64,000 nt of DNA. Origin: Odontocerum albicorne (Eukaryota; Arthropoda; Insecta; Trichoptera; Odontoceridae). Both the position numbers and the translations under genes were made by a program. Within the stretch, counting starts at the first letter, position 1; each line of letters starts with the position of its first letter. The notes beneath the pieces were generated by a model. The model had not been told where the DNA came from. It saw only the letters and a program-made list of their open reading frames with translations, and did no database searches. Positions 1 through 15,200 of the stretch are shown here, in pieces. Location: NCBI GenBank assembly GCA_949825065.1, contig OX463847.1, forward strand, positions 34,791,789 through 34,855,788, read 5' to 3'.

Positions 1-125
1 TGTCACAAATCAAATGGTAGTAAATAATTAAAATATATTTAATTTATTTGGTGAGTAGAAATTTCACACTTAAACTTATTCAAACTTGTTCTTGCAATAA
101 AATAGTAGGGTTTAATTGGTCTTAC

Positions 126-239
126 CTGATATAAGACACCATCAGCCCCCTGGATCATGATGGGTTCATTTGAAGAAAGACCATCTGCATCTTCCCCGGA
201 GAACAATCGCTTCACTACTTTTCCAGCATCCATATCATT
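126..239 (-). CDS. Chro: Chro exon 15, last exon in window
   Basis: There are 38 phase-0 codons, NDMDAGKVVKRLFSGEDA to GADGVLYQ, ending at donor GTAAGA. An intron therefore runs off the left edge and at least one further exon with the stop codon must lie there. Confidence 0.8.
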
Positions 240-3200
240 CTGCAAATACAAACTTTTTTCAGAAAGAGACAAACATATTGAAACAGTTCAAAGCTTAAAA
301 ATGTATGGAGTTCAGCTATTTTTCCTTTGCCTTTTAAATATGATAAAATCATTAGTAATAAGATCATATCCCTATACAAGTTTTACATAGAAACAAATTT
401 AAAAAACAATTGTATCGAGAAAAGTTTGAAATTTTACTCTTTTTAATTTCCGGATCGTAATGTTGCGATTCTTTTATTGTATTTAATTTTTTACCAATTC
501 ATATAAAATTTATTCAAGCTACGGTTAGGTTGAAAAGATTTTTTTTTAAATTCCCTTGTAAATAAAATTACATAAGCGATTTTTCTCTTTTATGTGCAAC
601 AAATCTATGTTTAACATGTTTCTTTATTGAATTATGGAGGGAAAGTCCATAAAATCATTAACTCTAAATCACCACATTTCGACTTGTTTCCAAATTACCT
701 AGAATGCAAATTTCGTAAGTCCTACAGTTTGGCAAATTCATGAGTCCTACAGTTTTGAACGTGTCGAATATTAACTCTTTTAATCCCATGGGGCCGATCA
801 TCGGCCCCAACTGGTGTATTGGAAAAATCCCACTGGGCCGATCATCAGCCTCAAAATTTTTTATACAAGTTTTTATGTTAAATACATATTTTTTTTAACT
901 TTGAGAATCATTCACTTTTAAAAGAATGCATTCAAAACTAAATATTAACTGAGATAAAAAATAAAATATAAACTACTGTTTTTTTGCCAAAATATACTGG
1001 GATTAAAAGGGTTAAACTACCAAGACCCTACCCTATTTAGAACTAATGAACACATCAATTTTTCCTTATTTATATGAATCAGTCAATTAACTCGTCCAGT
1101 GCTGAGAACACGCGTGGCGTGTCCATGTGAACATCGGCTTCATGCTCAGAACACGCGCGGCATGTCCATGCCTAAATATTGTTAGTATATTACATCAGCA
1201 TATGATATTCGTAATTATTTCGGAAGATTCCGAGCATTCGGGCGTTTGCGCATGTGCAACGCATTGTAAAGTTGAGGTTACACCCGCAGTTGTAAATAAT
1301 ATTTTTTCTAGTTCTTATTCCGTTTGTTTTCATTGTGAGACTTGATAATAAAAATAATTGGACTATTTCTCTAGCGCTGTTTTGTGAAAAGGTCACTCAC
1401 TGCAAGGAATATTTTGTTTCTGTTTTCTAGTTATTTTCAATTTTGAATGAGTGACATGAGTGAATTGTGAGCAAAAATAAGTGCCTTTTGAAAAATATAT
1501 TATAGTAATTGGTGTATACATAGTGATATTTAGTATCATATAAGTTTCCTTTTTGATTTTACGAAAAAAAATACGTTTACCTTGAAAAATGGATCGCCCA
1601 TCGAGCTCTAAAAGACAAAAGATTGAGGATGATATGGATGATTCATTTAGTGACGTTAGTGATGAGGAATTCACCATCATCGAGGACGATTCTGAATTTG
1701 AGTCAGATATTGAAAATGATGACAATATTCAAATTCAAACTGTTTCACAAACATCTAGAACACCAGATGTTAGCTCTACGCAATGGTCGAATATAAAAAA
1801 ACAACCAGCCTGTATACCATTTTCAAAAATACCCGGGTTGAAAATTGAGATGTCAAGTAAAGAACCAATAGATTATTTTGATTTGATTTTCAATGAAGAT
1901 TTGTACAATCTTGTGACAACCCAAACTAATTTGTATGCTGTTGAAGTATTGTCGAAATCAGAAGGTGATACAAGCAGAATCACGTGATGGAAAAATGTCA
2001 CTAAAGACGAAATGAGGGTGTGGCTGGGCTTATACACCGGAACAATACGTTTGAACCGGTTGAGTGACTACTGGAATACGAACTACCTATTCAATTTACC
2101 GGCATTTTCACAATTCATGTAAAGAGATAGATTTTTACTCATCTTACGGGCACTTCATTTTAACAATAATGAAGAAGATCTGTCGAGCTTGGCAAGTCAG
2201 GGCATTGATTGATTTTTTCAATGGAAGGATGGAAGTAATTTATGATCCACACAGACAACTATCGATAGATGAATCATTGGTTCTTTGGAGAGGCCGATTG
2301 ATTTTTCGCCAATATATAAAAGGCAAAAAGGCCAAGTATGGTATAAAACTTTATATGTTAGGGGAATCAAGTGGATTGGCCGTAAAAATAATTGTATATG
2401 GTGGATCATCAGATGAAGAGTTAGATGGCAAAGGCCACACTAATAAAGTCGTTCAGAAATTGCTAGAGGGGAAGACGGGAGCCGGATATTCAGTTTACAT
2501 GGATAATTTCTATAATAGCGTTCCTCTTACAAAAAAATTATTGAACCAAAACACATATGTCACAGGAACACTACGAGCAAATAGAAAAGAAAACCCGATC
2601 GATGTTATAAATAAAAAACTAAAGAAAGAAGAAAGTGTGAGTCAGTACACAGAAAATGGTATATGTGTTACCAAATGGAAAGACCGCCGAGAAGTCTTTA
2701 TGATTTCTTCTGAATTTGATGGGGAGCTGTCTGATAGTAAAAACCGACATGGTCAAGTGGTCACCAAACCAAATATGGTAATAAATTACAACAATCATAT
2801 GGGTGGTATAGACTATCATGACCAGATGTTAGCTTACTACCCATGCAAAAGGAAAACATTACGTTAGTACAAAAAGTTGGCCATTCATCTATTCCAGACG
2901 ATGTTATTGAATTCTTGGCATTTACACAATGCATACAATTCACAGAAAATGCCGTTGTATGATTTCAGGCTATTTATAATAAAAAAATTACTAGGTCCAC
3001 CTCCATCATCAATTCCGAGACAAACAGTACAATCAAAAATCAAGATACATCTGCCGAAGTTTTGTGAAAAAGACACTGATAATAAAATCAAAAGACGCAG
3101 ATGTAGGCAATGCTGGGATACAGCTAAGAAAAGAAATGCTTCATTATTATTTTGTCCAGATTGCCCCACACAACCTGGTCTTTGTTTGGATCCTTGTTCC

Positions 3201-6200
3201 CAACTTTACCACAAATATTAAATTATTTAAAAAAAAATATTGTGTACACCTAATTAGTAAGTATATTTTTCTGTTAGTTTTTATAAAATATTGTTTTTTT
3301 TTGTAATATAATGTTCGAAAAATGTCATAAAAACCTCCATTCAATACCATTACGGTATGCGTCAAAATACCGACATCACTCTTATCACACAAAAAAGTCA
3401 CTCAAGTACGTTTGATAAAAATAAAAAAAGACTGGGTATCTCATTTTGCGCCGAATTACCAATGGACAAAATAAAAATAACATAAAAATAAACACATTTG
3501 AAAAAGGACAAAAAAATATTTGCTTGAAAATTTTTAATTTATTTGACAATATTTTTTACATGTGTAACCCCACCTTTACAGCTCACCCCATGCTCTGATT
3601 CGTCGATCGCATTTTTGAACCGGTGTAAAAGGATATGATGTTTAAATGATATATATAAACAAATTCTATATTTATGAATATATATTTTCTTAAATGTAAA
3701 ATTTGTTTTACTTCCGTGAAAATATCACGGTCTGTAACTATTCAAATATATTGCGCACTGATTGGCTGTTGTGGAAATTGTCTCAGCAGTGAAAGAGTTA
3801 AATATCTTTAGCTGTAGAACGTGACATCCTGGGCAGAGGATCCAAGATAATTGTCGCATGTACAGACGAAGGCTTAAATCAAAATTATCATCGTTGGGGT
3901 AGGCAGAAAGAATAGACCACCGCTTTATTGTAAAATGGCATCGATTTTTCGCTTCTGCCACATCTGTTCCCAAGCAAAATATGTTAATAAAATTGGATAT
4001 GACTCACATCATCATCAGACATAAGCTGAGGCAATGAGGGTTGCGGCGTTCCCTGCACCAGTGTGCCCGTGGTTCCACCCGGAGACATCTCCACCTTCAT
4101 AAGCTCCTGAGACTGTGGCGGCTCAGGTTGCAAGGGTGGTGTGGGTGGTGGTGTGGGCTCTCCCTCAGCACGCGCCAACCGCTTTCCCGTCAGTGGACAC
4201 AGTGTGAGATCGCGGTCGGGGCTCGGTGGCCCAATCGGGGGCAAGTCAGTTGGAAATGGATCTGTTATATAGTCATCATCCGATGAATCTCCTTCAGACA
4301 TGTCCATCTGAAATATAGTGATATTACTGGAATCGCTCTTGTTTATTGGAAGGAAGCTGTCCCAGATCAAGCTCTGCAGTACTCAAAGATAGAAAAAAAA
4401 AAGAAAAACAGAATGATAATGAGGAATTACCATTTTAAATTATTGCATTTTAATTGTTGGCTGTGATGTCAAAATAAAAATATTCGATAATTAAATTTCA
4501 ATGAAAACAGTTATTAATACAAATAATAGATATTGATTTTATAATTATTTTGTCTTTATTTTAAATAGAATTGGATGGATGATGCATCTCAGCAAGCATA
4601 CAGACCCTAAATTCCAATGGCAAGGAAATCCAACTGCAGACTTTAGAGTGTCAGATTTATTAACAATAATATTATAATAAATAGATGACTTGTCGAGTGC
4701 TCTCATATAGAAGAAATTTAAAGATAAATAAAAGACAGTAAAAAAATTACCGGATTGTTAACAATGGGATTAAGGCTGATCTTGTCACGAGGTTTCCCCA
4801 TCAGTGCTGGTCTCCCCCTACCCCTAGCGGCAGCTGCTACCTTCCTCAGCAGATTCTGATCCTGAAATATAAAATGCTGCATAAATAGTTTATTTCTCAA
4901 TAAGCCTTTTCCATGGATATTTTATAGCTGATTCTGATAGATCGCAAAAAAAAGAAGGTATGTTTACCCAATAAAAACAATAATGAAAATGATCCAATTT
5001 TTAAATATGCATGTGATTTACACTATGCAACCAATATAGCAGGCCCTATTATTTTAATGAAAAGATATTCTATTTTAAAACTATTTCAAAATAGAAATAT
5101 TTCTGGGAATCTTAATAAAAGCCAACAAACCGGAAAGGTGTTTAAAAACGCCTTAAGAAAAAACCAGATGAACCTTTATTTAAAAAAAAATATTACCAAT
5201 GGCAATTAAACCCGCAATCCCCAAGATAGAAGACAGATGTTTTACCATGATGTAGGTCACGGAGATCATCGTGTCTACTCTTGTAACTATTTACAATCGA
5301 TTCAGATTAAATTTTCTAGTAACAGTAACAAAATTTTATTTCTTTTTGTTCCTGCTACATTCAAACAGAAAAAAAACAAAATACTTGAATTCTGGATAAC
5401 ATTTTGAATAATATTGTGAAACTCCAAGATTAATGGATAATATTTAAGTGTCAAGCTACAGAAAATATAAATAAATGTTAAAAATGGATCATATATTGAA
5501 GACTTAACATCACAATTTTTTGCACGTTAAAATCTACATAGCTAAATTCCCAATACAAAAATATATATCATCTAACATTAGTTCTTAAGGCCTATGATTC
5601 CACCCTGAACTCGATTAATGTTTTGAAAAGAGAATATTTTTCATACCATCAACTTCCAAAAATTACTGGAAAAATTAACCAATATCACAAAAACTCCCCA
5701 ATTATTAAAATTTTCGAAAAATATCTCACGACAATGAAAATTCTTAACAGAATCGATAATATATCATATATAAAAATTATCAAGAAAGTCAGAAAAATAA
5801 AGAGTCCCAAAATTCCTCCATTATCAAAAACAAAAAAGAATAAGAAATAAATATGTCAAATACATACATTAAAAAATATCTTATACAAGAATATCAAAAA
5901 AATTATCTACATCAAATTTTTTCTTAAGAATCGATATGTTAAACAAATCCAAAAATATGGAAAAAATGCATTAATATCAAAAATGTTTTAAATACCTTAT
6001 AATAATGAAAATTGTCAAAAAACTTTAAATGATTACATTAAAAAGTAGCAAGAATAGAGTGTGGAAGTTACAGAGCCATTAGTTTGCTGAGTGTAGTAAG
6101 TAAATTGTATAGAAAAATTCTGATAGAAATAGTGAGAAGAAAGACAGAAAAGAAAGTGTGGGATGCTCAGGGTGCCTTTTTAAGTAGAAGAAGGTGTGTG

Positions 6201-9200
6201 GATCAGATTTTCTCTTTGCGTATGCTTGTGGAAAAATGAATAGTAAAAAATAAAAAAGTATATTGTGTATTACTGACTGTATTTAGATGACATAGTAGTG
6301 AGTGGAAGGCATGTGAAAGGAAGACCAAGGAAAGTATAGTTGTATCAAGAGAATGGTATTCCGATAGAAGGAAATGCAGAAAGTCAAATAAATCGTAGAA
6401 GTTGTATGAGAAGATGTATGGATGTAGAAGATGATAAGAATGTGTGTTGAGATAGGAAAGTTTGGCACTCTGTTCTCTCTGCCTAACCCAGAAATGGCGT
6501 AATGGTATGTATCAAAAAGTAGTCAAACAGTACAATGATATAAAAAAATACTAAAAAAGTATACATAATAAATAAAATATGAAAAAACAAGACATACCAA
6601 AACAATGTAATTTCAAGGGGACTCAAATTATATGAACCGGTTGCCTGACATTTACCGTGACCCCAGTAAACTAGGCCTTTTCTTTATCTTACTAGGGATA
6701 TATTATTTAATTCCTTTGTCAAAAATTCTCATTAACTTGATAAGTTGAGACCTAGTTTCGAGTATATACCACGTGGATCAACCCTTAGAGTATTGTATGG
6801 ATTTTCCTCCATACATTCATCAAAAACATATTTAAGAAATTGGAAATGCTAAAGGGAACGGAGAGAAAGACCTAAGAAAGTATGATTGGATCAAGTGCAC
6901 AATATTTTGAAAGGAAATGTAAAAAGTACGAGGTAGAAGAGGCGAAAGATGTGTCATGATAGGAAAGTCTAGCACTATCTCCTTTCAGTCTACCCCGATA
7001 GAGAGATGGCTTGATGGTATGTATGTATATATATGGGAATGCTAAAAAAATACTTCAGTGATATCTCTGGTGAAGATTAATCAACATCATTTTATTAATT
7101 TGGTTACTTTTAGTATCCAACATTGTTACAATTCTTGAGTATAAAATTTTGAAATTCCATATCCAATTTCCACAAGAAAATAAGTATTTACCTGAGGACT
7201 AAGCTTTGTAGCGTGAGAACTATCAGAGTTGTTGGAATTCCTCTGGATTGTTCTTTGAAAGATCTTCTGTCCGCTTGGTGTGATAATGGTCTTCTCTACG
7301 ATTTGTTGCTGCGACTGTGTCGGAGTCGACAGTGAATTTCTCTTTATCTGCAATATTAAGATTTTATATATTAAAATTGATAAAATCACTAAACAAAGAC
7401 ATTGGATACACAGGTAGAGCAGAAAGTAATAAAGGACTACTGGGATGCAGAAGACCGGTGCTTCCCAAAGTGGGCAATACCGCCACAAATAAAATTTAAA
7501 TTCAATGATGGCTCTACCAACAGTTCTGGCTGCAAAAGCTAAACTTTATCCTGGATTATGGGCTATAGCACAAAAGTTTTTATGTAATTGCATTTCCTTA
7601 ATCATATTTAGTGAAAAGTGGATTCAGAGCGGTCACAAATTTAACTAAAAAAATAAACCGACTGCAAATAGATAATCGCGGTAATTTAAAAATTCTGCTG
7701 ACCAAAATAGAGCCGAACATTAATAAATTGATAGCAGTGCACCAGGGTTTATCCTTCTCATTAGGATTATTTTTAATGTTATTCTTGATTTTTAGTTTAA
7801 TATTACCCTTCCTTATCTTGATTTTCTGTGTGTAATGTGAATGTTAAGATGGTTGATTTTAAAAATAATTTTATAATTTCAAGCTTCAAGGTTTCTTATT
7901 TACATATTTCTTTACTATGTTGTAAAACATAGGTAGAAATAAAGATACATAAAAAGAATGCAAATTTGTCACTGCATCTTTCTGTTTGTTCGCTTAAAGA
8001 TAGATTTCCAGAGTGGTGCAGAGTAATTTTTTTCCTGAAAAAGTAGACCAAATCAGTTTGGGAACCTTTACACTAGATGATGCTTTGATGATATTAGTTT
8101 GCAAACTGGAGAGAACAGCACAGGACCATTTGACTGGAGACCAATTGGCAAGATGGTTTTAAATCTACATGGTTTGTAGCACCAAAGAGGTAGGTATGAT
8201 TTGTCTTTAACACTTCCCTTACTGTGCTAAAAAATTACGCCAGTTACGGTGTTGGACACTGAGGGTACACTAAAAATGTATGTTTTAAATTAAAATTATG
8301 CAAAATCTATTAGTTTTTTTTTTTAATTAGCTATAAACATCATTTTATTGTGTAATAAAATGTCGAATAATATAAAATAAGTGTAAGAAATGATAAAATA
8401 ATAGTTGAAACAGAGAAGTGACATTTCTATACGAATATAATTTTCCCACTGCGTCGTTCGGTCTGCGCAACGTTCAGAATGCGCATGACTGAAAAGAGGT
8501 CTCCAACCTTTTAACACTTCCCTTACTGTGCTAAAAAATTACGCCAGTAACGGCGTTGGACACTGAGGGTACACTAAACATGTATGTTTCAAATTAAAAT
8601 TATGCAAAATCTGCTAGGTTATTTTTTGTTAGTAGCTATAAACATCATTTTATTATGTAATAAAATGTCTAATAATATAAAATAAAGGTAAGAAATGATA
8701 AAATAAGAGCTAAAACAGAAAGGCATTTCTATAAGAATATTATTTTTACGCTGCGTCGTTCGGTCAAAAATCAAGGTTTTAGGGCGAGAAATTTATATAG
8801 TATAAACAAACACGAAATTCAAAATTATATATAAACAAACACGAAATTCAAATCAATAAAATATATGCAATTTGGAAAATATAAACACTACAGAAAATTT
8901 GAAAATAGGACAAACATATCATATAATCAAAGTTTAATCCTGTGGAGAAAGTTATCGCAATTGGGGCATGAAACCACTTTTTTTTTTACTATATTCTACG
9001 TACTAAACACGCAGGTGTTGCAGAATAGCCTGGTTTTTTTTCTCGAATGTTTTTAATAAAACCCACAACTTCCTCTTTTGAGGACCTCACGGGGTGCCAA
9101 CAGGGTATTATTTACTAATGTTTCGGATATTGACTCGCCACAATATGTTAAAACTGTATTAAAAGCATCTTGTTGTTGCTATTTTTCCTTTTTAAGATAT

Positions 9201-12200
9201 TGGGCATTGCCAATTCCAAACTTAACTCTCTTGTGAAATGTTTTCGGTGGTATTAATTATTTTGTTTCCACTCTGGATATTTGTCTATCCATAAGAGGTA
9301 TGCATTCAATGCAGCCATATCTATAATTTCCATAAAAAGACGGAAAGGCCATCTTCTCGTTGACCTTGAGCAAGAGTACTCTCAAGTAATTTGGTCTCCC
9401 GTATCTACTCCAATTTTCGTATTATTATAATGATGTATAATTACTACAGTGGCTTTTGTTTTTCTGAATAATCAATTTCTGCATCATTGAATTGAGTGGA
9501 TAATAATAATACTGCTTTATTTTTTGTGGTACACACGAAACAAGTATTTTATTTTCAGCTACTATGGATTGTTTTCTCTCTAGACGGTATAAATTCAAGT
9601 GAGATTACTCTTTTATTTTTTCGAAGCGTGCCAGTTAGAGTTAAACCTTTTAATAAAAGATTATCGGCTAATTTGATGGAGGTAATAAAAATACCTGTGG
9701 TTATCCTCCTGTTCGTGCCATACTGTGGTTGAACCATTTCTATAACTACTCAGTTACCTTGATTTATCTCTCTCTACGATTATTTATCATACCAGAATAA
9801 GCCTGTAAATTTGTTATGCGTCATATGCCGCCGCAGTCGGCAGCAACCCAGATTTTGATGCCATATTTACCAAGTTTAGACTTCATGTACACGCGAAATG
9901 AACAATTCTCTCTAAAGTTTGGCAAACGTTCATCTACAGTTATATTCGAAGATGGAGAATAATTGCTTTTGCACATATCCATAAACATTTTTGAAATCCA
10001 CTTAATTGGTTCTAATTTATCTGAAAAAACCCTGATATCTCTCTTCTCGGGTTTCTTTATCATCAAAACGAATATGACTGTAAATATAGATGAATCTATC
10101 TCGAGACAGAGCTGTTGTGAAAAATGACTGGCAAAAGGGACTTTCACTTATCCACAATTCACTCAAAGATAGCTTTCGTGTTCGATTTCTGCCAGGTGCG
10201 AGCAATATTCCAATGAATTCATATAACTCGTCTTTTGATATTGGTTGGTTCTTTTCTGAATGAATTCGATTTAAATGACGATTTGTTTCTTAAACATCAC
10301 TTTTACCACCTCTTCATTTACAAACAGACAACACATATCTTTTATGGAATGTACATTTATACTTGAATTTCTCAGTCCAGAATCTTCGATGAGAATATTT
10401 GATACCCGACCGATGCCTCGAAGATTGAGGTGGTACTCGTAATGAACTCCATTCGAATCCATGTTTTGATGTAAATAATATTTCTTCGTCTTCTTCACTC
10501 GTCTCCAAATCATAATATACTTCATCCTGTACCTCGACAAAATCTTCTGATTCTGATATATTGCCTGTCGCCTTAAATTCCAAATCGCTATCATCGCCGT
10601 CGATATTTCCCGCCATCTCAATTATTATATTTTTGAAAATGAAATAATAAATAAAATGTACATTTATTATAAAAAGAGTAATGGTACAATATAACATACC
10701 AGATAAAAAATGATAATAGAAAAAACATACCAGTTAAAAATAAAAAATAACAATCAGGATTATAAAACTGGTGACGATCCCCTGGAACGGGCGCTATACG
10801 AACTGTCAAAAAAGAATGAGTGTTTGACATTTCGTCAATTCGCGATTTAAAATCATTAATTTCTGTTGAATTAACTATGAATGTTTTGTTTCCTAATGAC
10901 ATCATTCAAATCATAGAGGTTTCGATGAGGAATACATAAAGTATGAAGACCCTGCAAGCAGTATATTTCGAGAAATTAAATAAAATATAAGTCATGATCA
11001 CTCGCTATCCATCACCGTACGGCAAGTGTTAATGACTTCCGTGCCAGAGAGAACACATTTCATAGTTCAAGATCATAACACAAGTATATACCTGACTGAG
11101 GGGCAACCTGGGCTGTCCGAGAGATGGTTGAGGAGCAATAGCAGGTCTCAATGGAGGTCTTCCGGGCCTCCCAGGAGTTGTTGAAAGAGTTGCCGAAGAT
11201 TTTGATAAATTCTCATTTTTCTATAAAGAACCCAAAGAAAATATATGTTAATTAATACACAAAAATATGAAATAAATGTTAAGTATCAATAAAAAAGAAC
11301 TGCGGGAGCTCTTCATTTTCTGCTGAGTCAGATTATAAGAATCATTCACAGAAAAATTTCACCCCCAGTCAATTAGGATTGTTAAGGGAAAATAATCATA
11401 AAATTGGGAAATTGTAAAGAGGAATACCTGCAAATTATATAACCTGATGAACTTATTGCCTTATTGGTACTAAGTGTAAAAATATAGATTGAAAAAAATG
11501 CTTGATTTTCATCAAGGCCTTCACACGATTCACTTGGTAGGCCTCAGTGGTTAACATGATTTTGCTACATTCTAGCATCTTAAGTTTGATCCCAGCAAAT
11601 ACCAGACTATTTTTTAAATTTATTCTAGCTGCCTACATAAATTCGAAGTGTTCTTGGAGTGACAATTGCCGATAGAGTTATGATTTATTGTTTTATTTTT
11701 TAACTGTAGCTGGGTTAATTAAGATCAATTTATGAATTTTATTTATTTTTCTTAAAATCTCGATAACTTATATTAAAAGAACAATCATTAGTGTACAAAC
11801 CTTCATTTGTGCCTGCTTAGCAGCCAGTATCTGCTTTCTGATGACGTCCTGATCAATATTCAAGCCAGGGCCAATTTTGCCCGGCGTGTCAATTTTCATT
11901 ATGCCAGAATTTTTGGACATGATGTAAACACCTGAAAATTAATAAATGTACATTGAATAAAGAAAATTTAAATATAAATTACTATTACAAGATATCTCAT
12001 TACAAGTCAAATAGTTTTTTAGAACTACTTTACTTGTATTATAAAGAAATAATGTTGCACATCCTGAATTAAGAGTTAAACCATCTACTAAAGAAAAAAA
12101 TTGAATTTCTCTATTTATGACAAAATAAGTTTAAACTTCAAACAGACATTGCTAACCTGTAGTTAAATTGGGCATTTGTTTGGGATCCACTTTGATGACA

Positions 12201-15200
12201 CCTTTGATGAGGGGCATGCCCTTCGAGTCCACTCCAAAGGACTTGACCAGCTGGGCATCCGTTATCCTGGTAGGTGTTCCATTTATAGCTTTTGTTTCTG
12301 ATGCAGAGAGCCGTAGAACTTTTATATTTGACCCTGAGGTGGAATCTGAAAATATATTGAAAAATTGATGAAGAGGGCAGAGAAGTTTTTACTTATACGT
12401 ATTTTGTTTTATATGTTGGTTTTGACATGTATACATTCAAATATTCATTTTAGGACTTTTAAAATATCATTTTTATATCTACTGAATACAAGTTTTTCTC
12501 TTTTTTGTATTACAAGAAACAGATTTAAATATTTTATTTTGTAAATGAGTAAATAAAAAAAAATAATTAAATTAAAACAATCACTTTGTTTTACCCCGCT
12601 TTATTTTTTGCATATCAATGCACACAGCGTGCAGGTGAGTTGACAAGAATCTGATGATGACACAGCAAGTGTTGAAATGCATTGTGATGTTTTAATTTTA
12701 TATTAACTATAGAGTTCCACAAAATGATACCGGAGTTATATAAATAAAATTTAAGTGACCTTTAGAGGGTGTAACAGGCTCAGAGTCCTCTCCACTGGAC
12801 ATGGGCTCCCTCTTTACTTTCTTGCTGTCGCCGCCCTCGCTGGCGTCGGACACAAGTCGCTTCCTCTCCCTCTCCCTTTCCGCATTGGTGTTACTGCTGG
12901 CCTGCATGCTAGATGACCCCACCTCTGCCCCGCACCAGGCCTTCACTTGGTCCATGGCTCGAGTTTTACTGTTGCGTTGGAGACGACTAAAATATGCAAA
13001 AAATATATTTGTAATAACAATGTCACTACATAATTAGGCAGTTTATTTCAAGATTTTACAAGTCCGTCAGCAAAATAATATTTCCTTGAATTTTTGAAGA
13101 ATTTCGATTTAGACCTACTCTGCAATGTGTGACATTGGTAAAAATATCAATTATGATGGGCAGTATAGCTTAGTTTAAACTACTACATTGGCCTAAGCCC
13201 TGACTGTATATGTATACTTTATAGATAAAAGACCTGTTCACAGATCCATTGAACGGTAACAAAAACACTACAATAATTCAACTATATTATTTTGAATAAA
13301 TAAATCCTTTTTTACATCCATTTGAGCGCCCTTAAAGAGAATCTGTTCCCTAAAGGGCAGTATATAAATTGTCCTTTTATTATTATTATTATTGAACGCC
13401 ACACCATACTCCACATTTGTCATTTCAGCGAGCTTCAAAATAATGAATAGATGGCAAAGATAGCGACAGTGTGAAACACAAAACATTTTACCTCAGAACA
13501 TTTTGCTTTGGCGTGCATACATGTACTTGAGATACTTCGGAAATTATTGAGCGATCCCACAGCCCCGATTTTAAACAAGAGTAAAGTAAATATTAGAAAA
13601 ACATCTTTATGTTCATGTTTTGTATTTTTGCCAATTTACCAAGTTTTATGAATTATGGAATAAAATGTGTGTACATAAAAGATATTTGTAATATATAATA
13701 TTGACACAAATATGAAAGGTTAAGTATCATAATCACCTTATTCGAGCTAAATAATTCTTTAGTGAACAGTTGTAATAAACAATTAGATTCTGACATCGAT
13801 TATACTACTATATCAACTTTTAAAAAAAGCAGCTTAGAAAATTTGTTGGGAAGTGAATAGCTTCTAAAATAATATGCAAGATCTAATGATCTCACAAACT
13901 AGTGAAGTTACTTTTGAAGCATAAAAAGAATAATATTTCAATAAATTTAATGACTGAGGAGAGGTGAATTCATTATCTGTTTTAGGTATTAAAATGCCTC
14001 TTATCCAGTCTATATAGGAAAGAATGATCGAGGTTTTTGCAAGATGTAAAGAGTGAAAAAACTATATAAATCCTTATTTTCTTATGGAGAACCATTGATT
14101 AAGTATTAGTTGTTACCGCTCCTTACCCCGAGGGTGTGAGTATGGGCTGTTGTGACTGAGAGTCCTTGGTAGGCGAGGGTGAGGTGACAGCTTGGGCAGA
14201 TCTCATGGCCTTCAATTCCTTCTGCCGGGCGAGCTGCTTCTCAAATGTTTCCAGTAGGTGGCGGCATGTCTCCATGTTGTTAGCTGGCTCCCATGTGTTT
14301 TGATCGCTGAAAACATTCATAATATGCGATAATCATAGTCGACACGACACTTCTCTTGTTGTAACAGACTAAAACTCAGATTCAAAAGCAAGGAGATCCT
14401 TATTCCAAGACAAACAATATGTTCAATCAATTCTGTCACTCCATACCATTTTTAGACTTAGTGTTCCTTTATAGCTCATTTTTGCAACCATTTCTGTTGA
14501 TTGTTCTATTATTACTAAATTATATGAATTGTCTTATTATTACTAAGCCATATGAATTTTTCCTGTTATCATTATTACTAAGCAATAAACTACAAAAGAC
14601 ATATATAGTTTTAAATTAAATAATATCTGAAAGTAAAATAAATTCTGAAGAAAAATATTCAATGAATCAAACCTGGTACATCTAGCTCCATTGATAAATA
14701 TCCTAACCATTAGACTACAGGCATTGAAAATAGTCATGATAAAATATTCTATGACAAGTATAAATTGAAATGGAAAAATAAGTCAAACAATATTTTATTT
14801 TTTATACAAGAATATAGATACAATTTAACTACCATAACATTTCAGCTTTACTTTCCAAAATCCATATTTATTAATAAATTAGATAAAATAAAAGCGAATA
14901 TTAGACATAACATGATACAAATAGAACTCACTGTGTGTAACCTTCCCATTTGAGCAAATATTCATATTGTTTCTTGCGAGGGTTAAATCTCTTAGCCAGA
15001 ATCTTCTCCACGACAAACTCGCTGTTGGAGTCATCAGTCGAATTCTTGTCTGTTCTCTTGGCAATGCGGTTCTCAACTGGAACACTGGATTGAGATTCTA
15101 CAATAGGTGGCTTTGGTGATTGCTAAAAACAGTGTAGAAAATTAAACATCTCCAGTATACCTGTAAAATATTCTGAAATTGTCTCATAAGATTCGTTAAT

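Noticed and set aside
4041..4286. Plus-strand 81-codon frame
   Set aside because: Antisense shadow of the proline-rich Chro exon 14.
7126..7488. 120-codon minus frame as one protein
   Set aside because: Only bases 7192-7347 are exon; the flanks are intron with consensus splice sites.
12801..13037. Plus-strand 78-codon frame
   Set aside because: Shadow of Chro exon 8 on the opposite strand; serine/leucine-rich because the exon is Arg/Glu-rich.
14879..15085. 68-codon minus open frame over Chro exon 6
   Set aside because: It is in the wrong frame; the chromodomain text and the phase of both neighbouring exons fix a different frame.
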